A stretch of DNA of 64,000 nt. Origin: Methanobacteriota archaeon (GTDB lineage: Archaea; Thermoplasmatota; E2; JACPAO01; JAHWKR01). The stretch lies in contig JAHWKR010000009.1 of the NCBI GenBank assembly GCA_019347805.1, positions 1 to 64,000 of the forward strand. Direction: 5' to 3'. The notes beneath the pieces were generated by a model that was not told the DNA's origin, ran no database searches, and saw only the letters and a list, made by a program, of their open reading frames with translations. Each line of letters begins with the position of its first letter. The first letter of the stretch is position 1. Shown piece by piece: positions 50,716 to 59,324 of this stretch. The position numbers were made by a program, and so were the translations under genes.

Positions 50716-52358
50716 CCCTCCGGCTCGGCACACGGGCCAGCCCCCTCGCCATGGCACAGGCACGGCTCGCCGTCGCTCCCCTCTCCGGGGCGACGGAAGA
50801 GAAGGTCGAGGTCGTCCCGCTGTCGAGCCTCGGCGACGAAGACCAGGTCCGGCCACTGTCCCGGTTCCTGGAACCCGGCGCCTTCACCCGCCGGCTCGAC
50901 GACGCCCTCCTCGATGGTAGCATCGACCTCGCGGTACACAGCCTGAAGGACGTCCCCCTCGACCCCCCGCCCGGCATCTCGCGCACCTACACGCTTGAAC
51001 GCGCCGACCCCGCCGACCGACTGCTTCTAGCGGCCGGACACGAGATTGGTGCACTGGGCGGCCTCCGCATCGGTACGAGCGCGCCGCGCCGACAGACCCA
51101 ACTCCACTCCCTGCACTCCCACGCCATCCCGATCGATGTCCGGGGCAACATCTCGACCCGCATCTCCCGTATCGCGCACGGTGAGCTCGACGGACTCTTC
51201 GTCGCCTCGGCCGTCTTCGCACGTGACGCGCCTACGCTGCCAATCGGCGTCGAGGCACACCGTCTTCCGCTCGACACATGGCCGACCGCACCGGGACAAG
51301 GCGCCCTCGCACTGCAGGCGCGCGCCGGTGACGAGGCTGAAACACTTCTTGCAGAGGTCGAGGATGTCACCACCCACACCGCTGTCGCCACAGAACGCGC
51401 GATCCTGCGCCGGCTCGGCGGCGGTTGCGGCACACCGCTCGGCGCGACCTGTCTTCCCCCCGGACACCCAGAAGGCGACGCGGACCGATGGACGCTGCAC
51501 GCGACCCTCGCGCACGACGGAGCGGATGGCGCACCCGCGCGGCTTGCCCGGGCGACCGCGACAGGGGAACCGGACGCCCTGGTGACGCGGGCTCTCATCG
51601 CGCTCCAAGCGCCACCAGGACCGGATCCTCGAGTGACTCAGCCCACTTCAAAAGGCCGGGTCCTCCTGGTCCAGGACCCGGATCCCTTGTGGGTCGAAAC
51701 GCTCGCCGCGTACGGCTGGGAAACGACCTCGTGGTGGCCTTTCACCACGCGCATGACGCTCGACACCACCGACACCCACGCCATCGAAGCATGGCGCGAC
51801 GCCGACTGGGTCCTCGTCACGAGCCGCCGCGCCGTCGAAGCGTGCCGCCGGCTCGATGCGGCCGCCGAAGCGGGACCGAAACGCATCGCCTGCACCGGAC
51901 CCACGACGGCACGCGCCCTACGCGCCGCCGGGCAACCGGTCACGCTCATGCCAAGAAGCGCCACAGGGCGCGACACGGCACGGCTCCTTGCCGAGCGGAT
52001 GATGCGGGAAGGCACGACCCGGGTCCTGTGGCCCTGCGGCGCGAACGTCCGACCCGAGCCGCTGGCGATCCTGGAGGAGGCCGGTATCGATGTCGAACGC
52101 CTCACGGTCTACGATGTCCGGCCGAAACAGGTCCCCGCGCCGAGCGGGCGGTTCGACCTGGTCCTCTTCACGAGCCCGGCCACCGCGCGTACCATACTCG
52201 CCGAGCCGCCACCCGCGCTCCTGGAGACGCCGTTCGCCGCCATCGGCCCGACGACCGGCGCGACCCTCGAAGCACTCGGCCATCCCACCCACACGCTCCC
52301 CGAGCCGACCCCCCAAGGGCTCGTACGACTCCTTTCCACATTGCAGGTGACCCCATGA
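50712..52358 (+). CDS. hemCD: HemC-HemD fusion: hydroxymethylbilane synthase and uroporphyrinogen-III synthase
   Basis: A 548-residue bifunctional protein. The N-terminal ~300 residues are porphobilinogen deaminase: LRLGTRASPLAMAQARL, DLAVHSLKDVPLDPPPG, IGTSAPRRQTQL, DVRGNISTRISRI, APGQGALALQAR, and the dipyrromethane-cofactor cysteine in RRLGGGCGTPLGA. After a short linker (~300-315) a HemD-like domain follows (GRVLLVQDPDPLWVETLAAYGWE...RIACTGPTTARALRAAGQPV...LVLFTSPATARTILA...AAIGPTTGATLEALG). Linking the two steps may channel the unstable linear hydroxymethylbilane. Fusions of this kind occur in some bacteria such as Leptospira; I know of none as standard in archaea. Confidence 0.88.
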   Translation: MTLRLGTRASPLAMAQARLAVAPLSGATEEKVEVVPLSSLGDEDQVRPLSRFLEPGAFTRRLDDALLDGSIDLAVHSLKDVPLDPPPGISRTYTLERADPADRLLLAAGHEIGALGGLRIGTSAPRRQTQLHSLHSHAIPIDVRGNISTRISRIAHGELDGLFVASAVFARDAPTLPIGVEAHRLPLDTWPTAPGQGALALQARAGDEAETLLAEVEDVTTHTAVATERAILRRLGGGCGTPLGATCLPPGHPEGDADRWTLHATLAHDGADGAPARLARATATGEPDALVTRALIALQAPPGPDPRVTQPTSKGRVLLVQDPDPLWVETLAAYGWETTSWWPFTTRMTLDTTDTHAIEAWRDADWVLVTSRRAVEACRRLDAAAEAGPKRIACTGPTTARALRAAGQPVTLMPRSATGRDTARLLAERMMREGTTRVLWPCGANVRPEPLAILEEAGIDVERLTVYDVRPKQVPAPSGRFDLVLFTSPATARTILAEPPPALLETPFAAIGPTTGATLEALGHPTHTLPEPTPQGLVRLLSTLQVTP

Positions 52359-53383
52359 GAACCGAGACCCACCTTGCTGAACTCGCACCCCGCGACCGGT
52401 CCGTCGCACGGCCACGGCGCCTTCGCGCGCACGGCGCGATCCGAGACGCCATCGCCGACGCCTCGGTCGACCCGGCCCGACTGGCCCTCCCGGTCTTCGC
52501 GCTCGACGGCGACGGACGCGAGGAGCCCATCGCCAGCCTCCCCGGCCACGCACGCCTCGGGCCCGACCGGCTCGTCGAACGGCTCGCCCCCCTCGTCGAC
52601 GCCGGGCTTCGCTCGGTGATGGTGTTCGGCGTACCGGACGATAAGCACGACGATGCCCGCACGCTCACCGCGGAGGATGGACCCGCCCAGAAGGCGTTGC
52701 ACGCATTGCGCGAGGCATTCGGCGATCGCCTGCTCCTCATGGCCGACGTCTGCCTCTGCCCCCACACGACACATGGCCACTGCGGCGTGCCCGTCACCGA
52801 CGCCTCGACCGGACGCGTGCGCATCGACGGCGACGCCGCTCTCCCGCTCCTTTCCGCCGGCGCCGTCTCCCTCGCCCGGGCGGGCGCCGACTGGGTCGCG
52901 CCGAGCGACATGATGGACGGCCGGGTCGCCGCCGTCCGGACCGCGCTGGACGACGCCGGCCATCGCGACACCGCCATCCTCTCCTACACCGCCAAATTCG
53001 CGAGCGCCCACTACGGCCCCTTCCGCGAAGCGGCAGGATCTGCGCCCGCCTTCGGAGACCGCCGCACGTATCAGATGGACCCTCGGGGCGTGCGCGACGC
53101 ACTGCGCTCCGCCCGGCTCGATGAGACGGCCGGCGCCGACATGCTCCTTGTCAAACCCGGCCTCCCCTACCTCGACGTACTTTCTGCCCTACACGACCGC
53201 ACCGATCTTCCTCTTGCCGCCTACCACGTCTCCGGCGAATACGCCATGGTGCACGCCGCGGCCGAGCGGGGGTGGGTCGACGCCCGCGCGGTCTACGAGG
53301 AACAACTCGTCGCCCTCAGACGGGCCGGCGCCGACCTCGTCCTCACCTACGCCGCGCTCGACATCCTCTCGGAGGACATCTGA
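52355..53383 (+). CDS. hemB: Porphobilinogen synthase (delta-aminolevulinate dehydratase)
   Basis: A 342-residue PBGS condensing two 5-aminolevulinates. ATG 52355 overlaps hemCD by four bases; the 652-aa track ORF is a false extension. The active-site zinc ligands are present: DVCLCPHTTHGHCG (three cysteines, the Zn-dependent class). Schiff-base lysines: SYTAKFASAHYGPFR and MLLVKPGLPYLD. Also typical are PSDMMDGRV, RRTYQMDP and YHVSGEYAMV. The N-terminal arm (~30 residues before LALPVF) matches the octamer-forming arm. The stop TGA overlaps the hemL ATG (TGATG). Confidence 0.93.
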   Translation: MRTETHLAELAPRDRSVARPRRLRAHGAIRDAIADASVDPARLALPVFALDGDGREEPIASLPGHARLGPDRLVERLAPLVDAGLRSVMVFGVPDDKHDDARTLTAEDGPAQKALHALREAFGDRLLLMADVCLCPHTTHGHCGVPVTDASTGRVRIDGDAALPLLSAGAVSLARAGADWVAPSDMMDGRVAAVRTALDDAGHRDTAILSYTAKFASAHYGPFREAAGSAPAFGDRRTYQMDPRGVRDALRSARLDETAGADMLLVKPGLPYLDVLSALHDRTDLPLAAYHVSGEYAMVHAAAERGWVDARAVYEEQLVALRRAGADLVLTYAALDILSEDI

Positions 53384-54678
53384 TGAACATGCGACAAGAG
53401 ACACGCGACCATTGGAAAGAGGCCACCGCGCTGCTTGCCGGCGGCGTCTCGTCACCGGTCCGGGCGTTCCACGCGGTCGGCGGTGACCCGGTCTTCCTCG
53501 TCGAAGGCGACGGTGCCCATGTCCGCGACGCGTCCGGCCGCGACTACATCGACCTCTCCATGGCGTGGGGTCCACTGGTCCTCGGCCATGCCCGGCCCGA
53601 GGTGATCAAGGCGGTCCAGGAGACGGCCGCGAAAGGGCTCCACTTCGGCGCATGCCATCCGCTCGAGGCCCGCTTGGCACGGCTCATCGTCGACCACCAC
53701 AGCGCCGCCGAGAAGGTGCGGTTCACCACCTCCGGCACGGAGGCCGTGATGAGCGCCGTGCGGCTCGCCCGCCACGCCACCGGACGCAACAAGGTGGTCG
53801 CGTTCCAGGGTTGCTATCACGGCCATGCCGACCTGTTCCTTGCCGCCGGTGGCAGCGGACTCGCCACGTTCGGATTGTCCGGTGCGCCCGGCGTGCCCGA
53901 CGGCACGGTCGACGACACCGCGTTCCTTCCCCTTGACGACCTCGCGACGGTCCGGGCGTTCTTCGACGCGCACGGCGACGAAGTGGCCTGCGTGGTCATG
54001 GAGGGCGTCCCCGCCAACAACGGCCTGCTCGTGCAGGACCCGGCTTTCGTCCGCGCTGTCGAACGCATCGCCCATCGGCACGGCGCGCTCTTGCTTCTCG
54101 ATGAGGTCATCACCGGGTTCCGTCTCGGCCCTGGTGGCGCGACCTCCTACTATGGCCTCAAACCCGACCTCGTCACGTTCGGGAAGGTCATCGGCGGCGG
54201 CATGCCGCTCGCCGCCTACGCCGGCCGCAGCGACCTCATGGACCTCCTTGCGCCGACCGGCCCGGTCTACCAGGCCGGGACGCTCTCCGGCAGCCCGGTC
54301 GCGCTCGCAGCAGGTGTCGCGACCCTCGAGACGCTCCTTTCCGAGGCGCCATGGGACCACCTGTCGCACGCCTCCTCGCGCCTCTTCTCCGGTCTTGTGA
54401 ACAGTGCGGAATCCGCCGGTGTTCCGTTCACCGGGCAGGTCATGGACAGCATCGTCTGGGGGCTCTTCGCTGATGGGCCTCCGCCTGTCCGCCCGGACGG
54501 CATCACAGCGGACGCCGTCGCGCGCTATGCCCGGTTCCATCAGGCGGCGTTGCGGAACGGCGTTTACCTGCCACCGAGCGCGCACGAGGTGTCGTTCGTC
54601 TCCACGGCGCACGACGACGCGATCATCGACGAGACCACGGAGCGACTCGGACGCGCCATGGACGAGGTGGGCGCATGA
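53383..54678 (+). CDS. hemL: Glutamate-1-semialdehyde 2,1-aminomutase
   Basis: A 431-residue PLP enzyme converting glutamate-1-semialdehyde to 5-aminolevulinate. ATG 53383 (MNMRQETRDHWKEATALLAGGVSSPVRAF) fits the family; the track start is 37 codons too early. Motifs: GGVSSPVRAF, SMAWGPLVLGHA, TTSGTEAVMSAVRLAR, FQGCYHGHAD, LLLDEVITGFR, and PLP lysine in TFGKVIGGGMPLAAYAGR, then YQAGTLSGSPVA. The gene lies between hemB and hemE with TGATG and ATGA overlaps, so all are translated from one mRNA. Confidence 0.93.
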   Translation: MNMRQETRDHWKEATALLAGGVSSPVRAFHAVGGDPVFLVEGDGAHVRDASGRDYIDLSMAWGPLVLGHARPEVIKAVQETAAKGLHFGACHPLEARLARLIVDHHSAAEKVRFTTSGTEAVMSAVRLARHATGRNKVVAFQGCYHGHADLFLAAGGSGLATFGLSGAPGVPDGTVDDTAFLPLDDLATVRAFFDAHGDEVACVVMEGVPANNGLLVQDPAFVRAVERIAHRHGALLLLDEVITGFRLGPGGATSYYGLKPDLVTFGKVIGGGMPLAAYAGRSDLMDLLAPTGPVYQAGTLSGSPVALAAGVATLETLLSEAPWDHLSHASSRLFSGLVNSAESAGVPFTGQVMDSIVWGLFADGPPPVRPDGITADAVARYARFHQAALRNGVYLPPSAHEVSFVSTAHDDAIIDETTERLGRAMDEVGA

Positions 54679-55718
54679 CGACGATGACGGCGCGCGAACG
54701 CTTCCTCGCCGCCTGCGCGGGCCGCCCCGTCGACCATGTGCCGGTCTGGTTCATGCGCCAAGCGGGCCGACATCTGCCGGAATACCGGGCGCTGCGTCGC
54801 GACATGGATTTCTGGACCTCCCTCACGACGCCCGACGTCGCGGCCCGCATCACCTTGCAACCCGTCGAACGCTACGGCGTCGACGCCGCGGTGCTTTTTT
54901 CGGACATCCTGGTGGCGCTTCCCGCCATCGGGGCGCCCGTCACCTTCGAAGGCGGCAAAGGCCCACGGGTCCTCGAACCGGTGCGCGACGCCGAAGCGGT
55001 CGACGCGCTCGGAGACGCCTCTATGTCCGACCTGTCGTTCCTCGCCGGGACCTGCCGGGCGGTGCGCGAAGCATCCCCGGACATCGCCATCGTCGGCTTC
55101 TCGGGCGCCCCCTTCACGCTCGCCGCCTACCTTGTCGAAGGCGGCGGCAGCAAGGATTGGGCCAAGACGCGCGCCTTCCTCCATGACGACCCGGAGACTT
55201 TCGGTCGCCTCCTCGACAAGACGGCGACCGCCGCCGAGGCCCAGATCGATGTCCAGATCGATGCCGGTACCGATGTCATCCAGATCTTCGATTCCTGGGC
55301 CGAGGTGCTCTCTGCCGAGGTCTACCGCGACGTCGTCCTGCCGCACCTGTCACGGCTTGTGACGCATGTCCAAGACCGCGGCCTCCCCTGCATCGCCTTC
55401 GCCAAAGGAAGCCCCCATCTTCTCGAGGTGGTCGCCGAGAGTCCGGCAGCGGTCATCGGTGTCGACTGGCGCGTCCCGCTCGATGTGGCACGACACCGGA
55501 CCAGTGGGCGTCCCTTGCAGGGCAACCTCGACCCGGCCCTCATGGCCGCCGCGCCCGAGGTCGCCGTCGCCGCGACACGACAAGCGCTCGCCGCCGCCGG
55601 GCCCGGCGGCCACATCCTCAACACCGGCCACGGCCTCTCTCCCGAGGCCCGTCCGGAGACGGTCGCCGCCGTCGTCAAATACGTCCAGAGCGCGACGCTC
55701 GTCAAGGAGGCGCCATGA
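54675..55718 (+). CDS. hemE: Uroporphyrinogen decarboxylase
   Basis: A 347-residue UroD that removes the four acetate carboxyls of uroporphyrinogen III. The N-terminal signature is PVWFMRQAGRHLPEYR (substrate-binding Arg residues), followed by LFSDILVALPAIG (conserved Asp), IVGFSGAPFTLAAYLVEGGGS, IQIFDSWAEVLS, IGVDWRVPL and the closing GGHILNTGHGLSPEARPETV. ATGA overlap with hemL and hemN. Its presence commits flux to the coproporphyrinogen branch, unlike the siroheme-derived route of most archaea. Confidence 0.93.
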   Translation: MTTMTARERFLAACAGRPVDHVPVWFMRQAGRHLPEYRALRRDMDFWTSLTTPDVAARITLQPVERYGVDAAVLFSDILVALPAIGAPVTFEGGKGPRVLEPVRDAEAVDALGDASMSDLSFLAGTCRAVREASPDIAIVGFSGAPFTLAAYLVEGGGSKDWAKTRAFLHDDPETFGRLLDKTATAAEAQIDVQIDAGTDVIQIFDSWAEVLSAEVYRDVVLPHLSRLVTHVQDRGLPCIAFAKGSPHLLEVVAESPAAVIGVDWRVPLDVARHRTSGRPLQGNLDPALMAAAPEVAVAATRQALAAAGPGGHILNTGHGLSPEARPETVAAVVKYVQSATLVKEAP

Positions 55719-57076
55719 AGATCGACGCAGAGACCGTCCGCCGGTTCGATGTCCCCGGGCCCCGCTACACCTCCTACCCGACGGTGCCCCAATGGACCGA
55801 GACGCACGGCGCCCAAGCGCACGAGCGTGCCCTTGCCGCCGCCGCTTCCTCGACCGCGCCCCTGGCCCTCTACGTGCACATCCCGTTCTGCGCCAAGCGC
55901 TGCCTGTTCTGCGGCTGCAACACCCACATCACCCGCGACCCGAACCATCCACCGGTCTTCATCGAGACGCTCCTTGAAGAGGCGCGACGTGTGGCCGAAC
56001 GACTCGGCACCCGCCGGTCGCTGCGGCAACTCCACCTCGGTGGTGGTACCCCGACCCACCTCACACCGGACGAACTCGATTCACTCCTGTCTCCCCTGCT
56101 GCGACTTTTTCCGGCCCTTCCCGACGCCGAACTCGGCATCGAGGTCCACCCGGCGGTCACGACGACCGATCATATCGACATGCTCGCGCGACACGGCTTC
56201 GACCGCATCTCGATGGGCGTGCAGGATTTCGACCCGCAGGTCCAGGACGCCATCCGGCGCCACCAGAGCGTCGCCGAGACACAGACGCTCATCGAACATG
56301 CCCGCGCAGTGGGCTTCTCCGGGGTCAACCTCGACCTCATCTACGGTCTCCCCCACCAGACACCTGGACGGTGGACCCGAACGCTCGATGCGGTCATCGG
56401 TCTTCGTCCGGACCGCCTCGCGCTTTACTCCTATGCGCATCTGCCCTCCCGGTTCCCGCACCAGGCGGCGATGCCCGAAAGGGCCATGCCCAAAGAGGAC
56501 GGCAAGGTGCGCCTCTTCCTCATGGCGCGCGACCGCTTCCTCGACGCCGGCTACGAGGCCATCGGGTTCGACCACTTCGCGCTGCCCACGGACGACCTGG
56601 CACGCGGCCTCCACGACGGCACGCTCCACCGCAACTTCATGGGCTACACGACGCGCCATGCCCCCGACCTCGTGGCACTGGGACCGAGCGCCATCTCCCA
56701 GGTCGGTCCGACCTTCGCGCAGAACGACCACGCGCTCGCCGGCTGGGCCGAACGTGTGTGTGATGGACGCCTGGCGACCGTCCGCGGGATCGCGCTTTCG
56801 GCGGACGACCTCGCGCGGCGGGACGCCATCGAAGGGTTCCTCTGCCGGTTCGTCCTCGACGTCACCGCTCTTCGGCAACGGCATGGGCCGGCCGCCGGCG
56901 GTGTGGTCGCCGACATCGAACGGAACACGCCGGAGTGGGAGGCGGCACGACTGGTGGAGAAGGACGGGGCCCTGGTGCGGGCGACCGGACTCGGCCGGCT
57001 TTTTGCACGCAACATCGCAATGGGACTGGACGCCTATCTCGACAAGAACGCGACCGCCTTCTCGCGTACCGTGTGA
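55715..57076 (+). CDS. hemN: Oxygen-independent coproporphyrinogen III oxidase
   Basis: A 453-residue radical-SAM enzyme forming protoporphyrinogen IX without oxygen. It shows RYTSYPTVPQW near the N-terminus, the 4Fe-4S motif C-x3-C-x2-C in IPFCAKRCLFCGCNTHI including the extra downstream cysteine typical of true HemN, LHLGGGTPTHLTPDEL, and ISMGVQDFDPQVQDAIRRHQS. The C-terminal HemN domain is present (AIEGFLCRFVLDV). These features separate it from HemW-type chaperones, which lack the C-x-C extension. AAGGAGG Shine-Dalgarno before the ATG, which also overlaps the hemE stop. It works in anoxic or oxic cytoplasm. Confidence 0.92.
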   Translation: MKIDAETVRRFDVPGPRYTSYPTVPQWTETHGAQAHERALAAAASSTAPLALYVHIPFCAKRCLFCGCNTHITRDPNHPPVFIETLLEEARRVAERLGTRRSLRQLHLGGGTPTHLTPDELDSLLSPLLRLFPALPDAELGIEVHPAVTTTDHIDMLARHGFDRISMGVQDFDPQVQDAIRRHQSVAETQTLIEHARAVGFSGVNLDLIYGLPHQTPGRWTRTLDAVIGLRPDRLALYSYAHLPSRFPHQAAMPERAMPKEDGKVRLFLMARDRFLDAGYEAIGFDHFALPTDDLARGLHDGTLHRNFMGYTTRHAPDLVALGPSAISQVGPTFAQNDHALAGWAERVCDGRLATVRGIALSADDLARRDAIEGFLCRFVLDVTALRQRHGPAAGGVVADIERNTPEWEAARLVEKDGALVRATGLGRLFARNIAMGLDAYLDKNATAFSRTV

Positions 57077-57085
57077 GGGGACTGG

Positions 57086-58396
57086 ATGGATCGCGTGGAC
57101 GCCATCGTCGTGGGCGCCGGATTGGCGGGACTCGCCGCCGCACACCGGTTGCGCGCGCTCGGCCTGGACGTGCTTGTCCTGGAGAGCGCTTCCCGACCCG
57201 GAGGTGCCGTCCGCACCGTCCGTGACAGAGACTGGCTCCTCGAACAAGGACCCCACGCCGTCGATGCGTCCGCACCCGCGCTCCGCGCGCTTCTTTCGGA
57301 AGCCGACGTCGACCCGGGTCTTCTGGTCCCCGCCACACCTTCGTCGCGGGAGCGGTTCGTCGTACAGGACGGTCGACGACGCGCTGTTCCACTCACACCC
57401 ATCGACCTTCTGCGCTCGGACGTGCTTCCGTTCAGCGCAAAACTGCGGCTCTTATTGGAACCGCTCGTCCGTCGGCGCGTGGACACGGACGAGGAGAGCG
57501 TCGCCGCATTCGCCTCGCGCCGCTTCGGCCCAAGGACGCTCGACCTCGTCGACGCGGTCGTGACCGGAGTGCATGCAGGCGACCCCCAGCGCCTGTCGGT
57601 GCGCGCGGCTTTCCCGGCCCTCGTCGAGGCGGAGCGAACATATGGAAGTGTCCTGCGCGGGATCGCGAAGGGGTCCCGCAGGAAGCGTACGCTCGCTGCA
57701 CCCTTGGGCGGGATGGAACGCCTTATCGAGGCCTTATGCGAACGGCTCACGGTGCGGACAGCGACGCAGGTCACCTCGGTCGAAAAAAGTCCGGATGGAT
57801 CTGTCGTGACCCTTGCGGACGCGACCCGATACACGACACACCACCTCGTCTTGGCGGCACCACCCGGACCGGTCGCCGAGATGCTCGGGATAACACGACC
57901 GGATGTGCCGAACGCGCCGGTCACGGTCGTGGGGCTCGGATTCCGCGACGATGACCTTCCTGCCGACACCTTGCGCGGCTACGGCGCGTTGCACCCGCAC
58001 AATGAAGGACTGTTCACCCTCGGGATGCTCCACGAATCCACCCTGTTCCCTGCACAGGCGCCCGCCGGTCACTCGCTTGTGCGGGCTCTGGTGGGAGGCA
58101 GACGCGCCGCCGATCGCGCCCACCTTCCGGACAATCTCCTCGTCGATGGCGTCCTGGACGACCTGGAACGGATCGTCGGCATGAACGCACGACCGGTCTG
58201 GTCGCACGTGCTCCGGAACAGACGCGGGATCCCGCAACTGGAACTCTGTCATCAAGCCCATATCGAGCCGATCGTCGGGACGGTGGGCCGGATGGCCGGC
58301 GTCGCCTTGGCGGGATGGGGATGGAGCGGCATCGGCATCGAGAACTCGATCGCAAGCGGTCAGGAGGCAGCGAAGGCTGTCCTCAGCGACGCATAG
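57086..58396 (+). CDS. hemY: Protoporphyrinogen oxidase (FAD-dependent)
   Basis: A 436-residue FAD flavoprotein of the HemG/HemY (PPO) family. The dinucleotide fold is VDAIVVGAGLAGLAAAHRLRALGLDVLVLESASRPGGAVRT, followed by WLLEQGPHAVDASAPALRALL. FGPRTLDLVDAVVTGVHAGDPQRLSVRAAFP and PLGGMERLIEALCERL match PPO, and the C-terminal FAD closure is VALAGWGWSGIGIENSIASGQEAAKAV. It oxidises protoporphyrinogen IX (or coproporphyrinogen III) with oxygen or another acceptor. Last operon gene, nine bases after hemN. It could supply HemH directly, making the pathway complete in this locus. Confidence 0.87.
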   Translation: MDRVDAIVVGAGLAGLAAAHRLRALGLDVLVLESASRPGGAVRTVRDRDWLLEQGPHAVDASAPALRALLSEADVDPGLLVPATPSSRERFVVQDGRRRAVPLTPIDLLRSDVLPFSAKLRLLLEPLVRRRVDTDEESVAAFASRRFGPRTLDLVDAVVTGVHAGDPQRLSVRAAFPALVEAERTYGSVLRGIAKGSRRKRTLAAPLGGMERLIEALCERLTVRTATQVTSVEKSPDGSVVTLADATRYTTHHLVLAAPPGPVAEMLGITRPDVPNAPVTVVGLGFRDDDLPADTLRGYGALHPHNEGLFTLGMLHESTLFPAQAPAGHSLVRALVGGRRAADRAHLPDNLLVDGVLDDLERIVGMNARPVWSHVLRNRRGIPQLELCHQAHIEPIVGTVGRMAGVALAGWGWSGIGIENSIASGQEAAKAVLSDA

Positions 58397-58465
58397 ATCG
58401 CTGGAAATGGCGTACGCTGGAAACGCAAAAGAAGCCGAGGGGAAAGAGACGGGAAAGGCTCCGTC

Positions 58466-58813
58466 CTAGACGCGAGCCGGCCGGGCACTCTGCTGTCCCT
58501 GATAGATGTTCACGGCCGCGAAGACGGCGACGAGGACACCCACGACGATATGGGTCCAGAGCGCGGTACCGCCCATCACGAAGACGAACGGCGCGATGAT
58601 GGCCCAAAGACCGAGCAACAGGTTGGCGGTCGCCACACCCGTGCTCGCCGGACGATCACCCGCAGCACGCGCGAAGTTCACAGCACCAAGCACCGCGATG
58701 AGCACGCCGACGATGATGGCGTTCCAAAGCGGTACGGTCGCCATGGCGACAAAGAATGGGGTCAAGAACAGCCATACGCCCAAGAGGACGTTCAGGCCGG
58801 CCATCGATTTCAC
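58466..58813 (-). CDS. SPW-repeat integral membrane protein
   Basis: A 115-residue protein with four membrane helices built from two repeats: NVLLGVWLFLTPFFVAMATVPLWNAIIVGVLIAVLGAVNFAR and NLLLGLWAIIAPFVFVMGGTALWTHIVVGVLVAVFAAVNIYQG. This matches the SPW repeat family (L.G.WL...PF.........WN..I.G). Function unknown in the family; stress-related membrane roles have been suggested. A TTAGTAATAAG stretch on the minus strand near 58855-58866 is the likely promoter. Convergent with the heme operon. Confidence 0.8.
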   Translation of the reverse strand: MKSMAGLNVLLGVWLFLTPFFVAMATVPLWNAIIVGVLIAVLGAVNFARAAGDRPASTGVATANLLLGLWAIIAPFVFVMGGTALWTHIVVGVLVAVFAAVNIYQGQQSARPARV

Positions 58814-59123
58814 TACGGTTTCGTTCTGTGCCAGAGCTGGTCACCTCGATGGAACTTATTACTAAGGCCGAGAGTAAACGGTTTTGGAACAGGTACACGC
58901 TTCGTGGTATGACATATGCGCCGCATCGAAATGGAGGGGAGGCATATCAGCGCACGCCGACCTTGATAAGGGAAGGCCGAAGAATGCGAGGTGGGTTTGC
59001 TCCACAGCAGTGACGCCCGCCCTCGTACCACCGGGGCGCAAGGATGCGGGCACGGGTTGCCGGAGAGAGCGAAGCGAACGACGGCTCTCCCGGTGGTCGC
59101 ACAAGCGACCGAAGGGAGCGAAG
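58814..59123. other. Intergenic region between SPW gene and tRNA-Gly, with repeat element
   Basis: No protein gene is supported. The left part holds the SPW promoter. The right part is the 3' flank of tRNA-Gly and contains a copy of that tRNA's 3' end and a structured hairpin, described separately. Confidence 0.5.
59045..59123 (-). repeat. tRNA-Gly 3' flank element with duplicated tRNA end
   Basis: Reading from the tRNA, hairpin GCTCCCTTCGGTCGC ... GCGACCACCGGGAGAGC follows directly; then CCCGTGCCCGCA at 59045-59056 repeats the tRNA 3' end (CCCGGTGCCCGCA at 59124-59136) with an offset of 79 bp. The outer hairpin arms GCTCCC / GGGAGAGC are identical to those beside tRNA-Leu, while the inner stems differ but still pair. 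Confidence 0.5.
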
Positions 59124-59194
59124 TGCGGGCACCGGGATTCGAACCCGGGCTGATGGCTTGGAAGGCCATAGTGATACCACTTCACTATGCCCGC
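59124..59194 (-). tRNA. tRNA-Gly(TCC)
   Basis: A 71-nt gene with full cloverleaf: acceptor GCGGGCA / TGCCCGC, D arm GTG...CAC, anticodon stem ATGGC CTTCCAA GCCAT with anticodon TCC, T arm CCGGG TTCGAAT CCCGG, discriminator A. CCA is not encoded. No intron. It decodes GGA/GGG glycine codons. Confidence 0.93.
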
Positions 59195-59324
59195 GTGATG
59201 GCGTCCCGGTCGCCAAGAGGCCCTCCGGGATGCGCCCTCACTTGGCTCCTGTTCTTAAACCGTGCGGCCGGCGTCGCACGGTCGGACCTGTCGTGGGCCA
59301 GACCCAACGGCGACCGAGCGCGGA

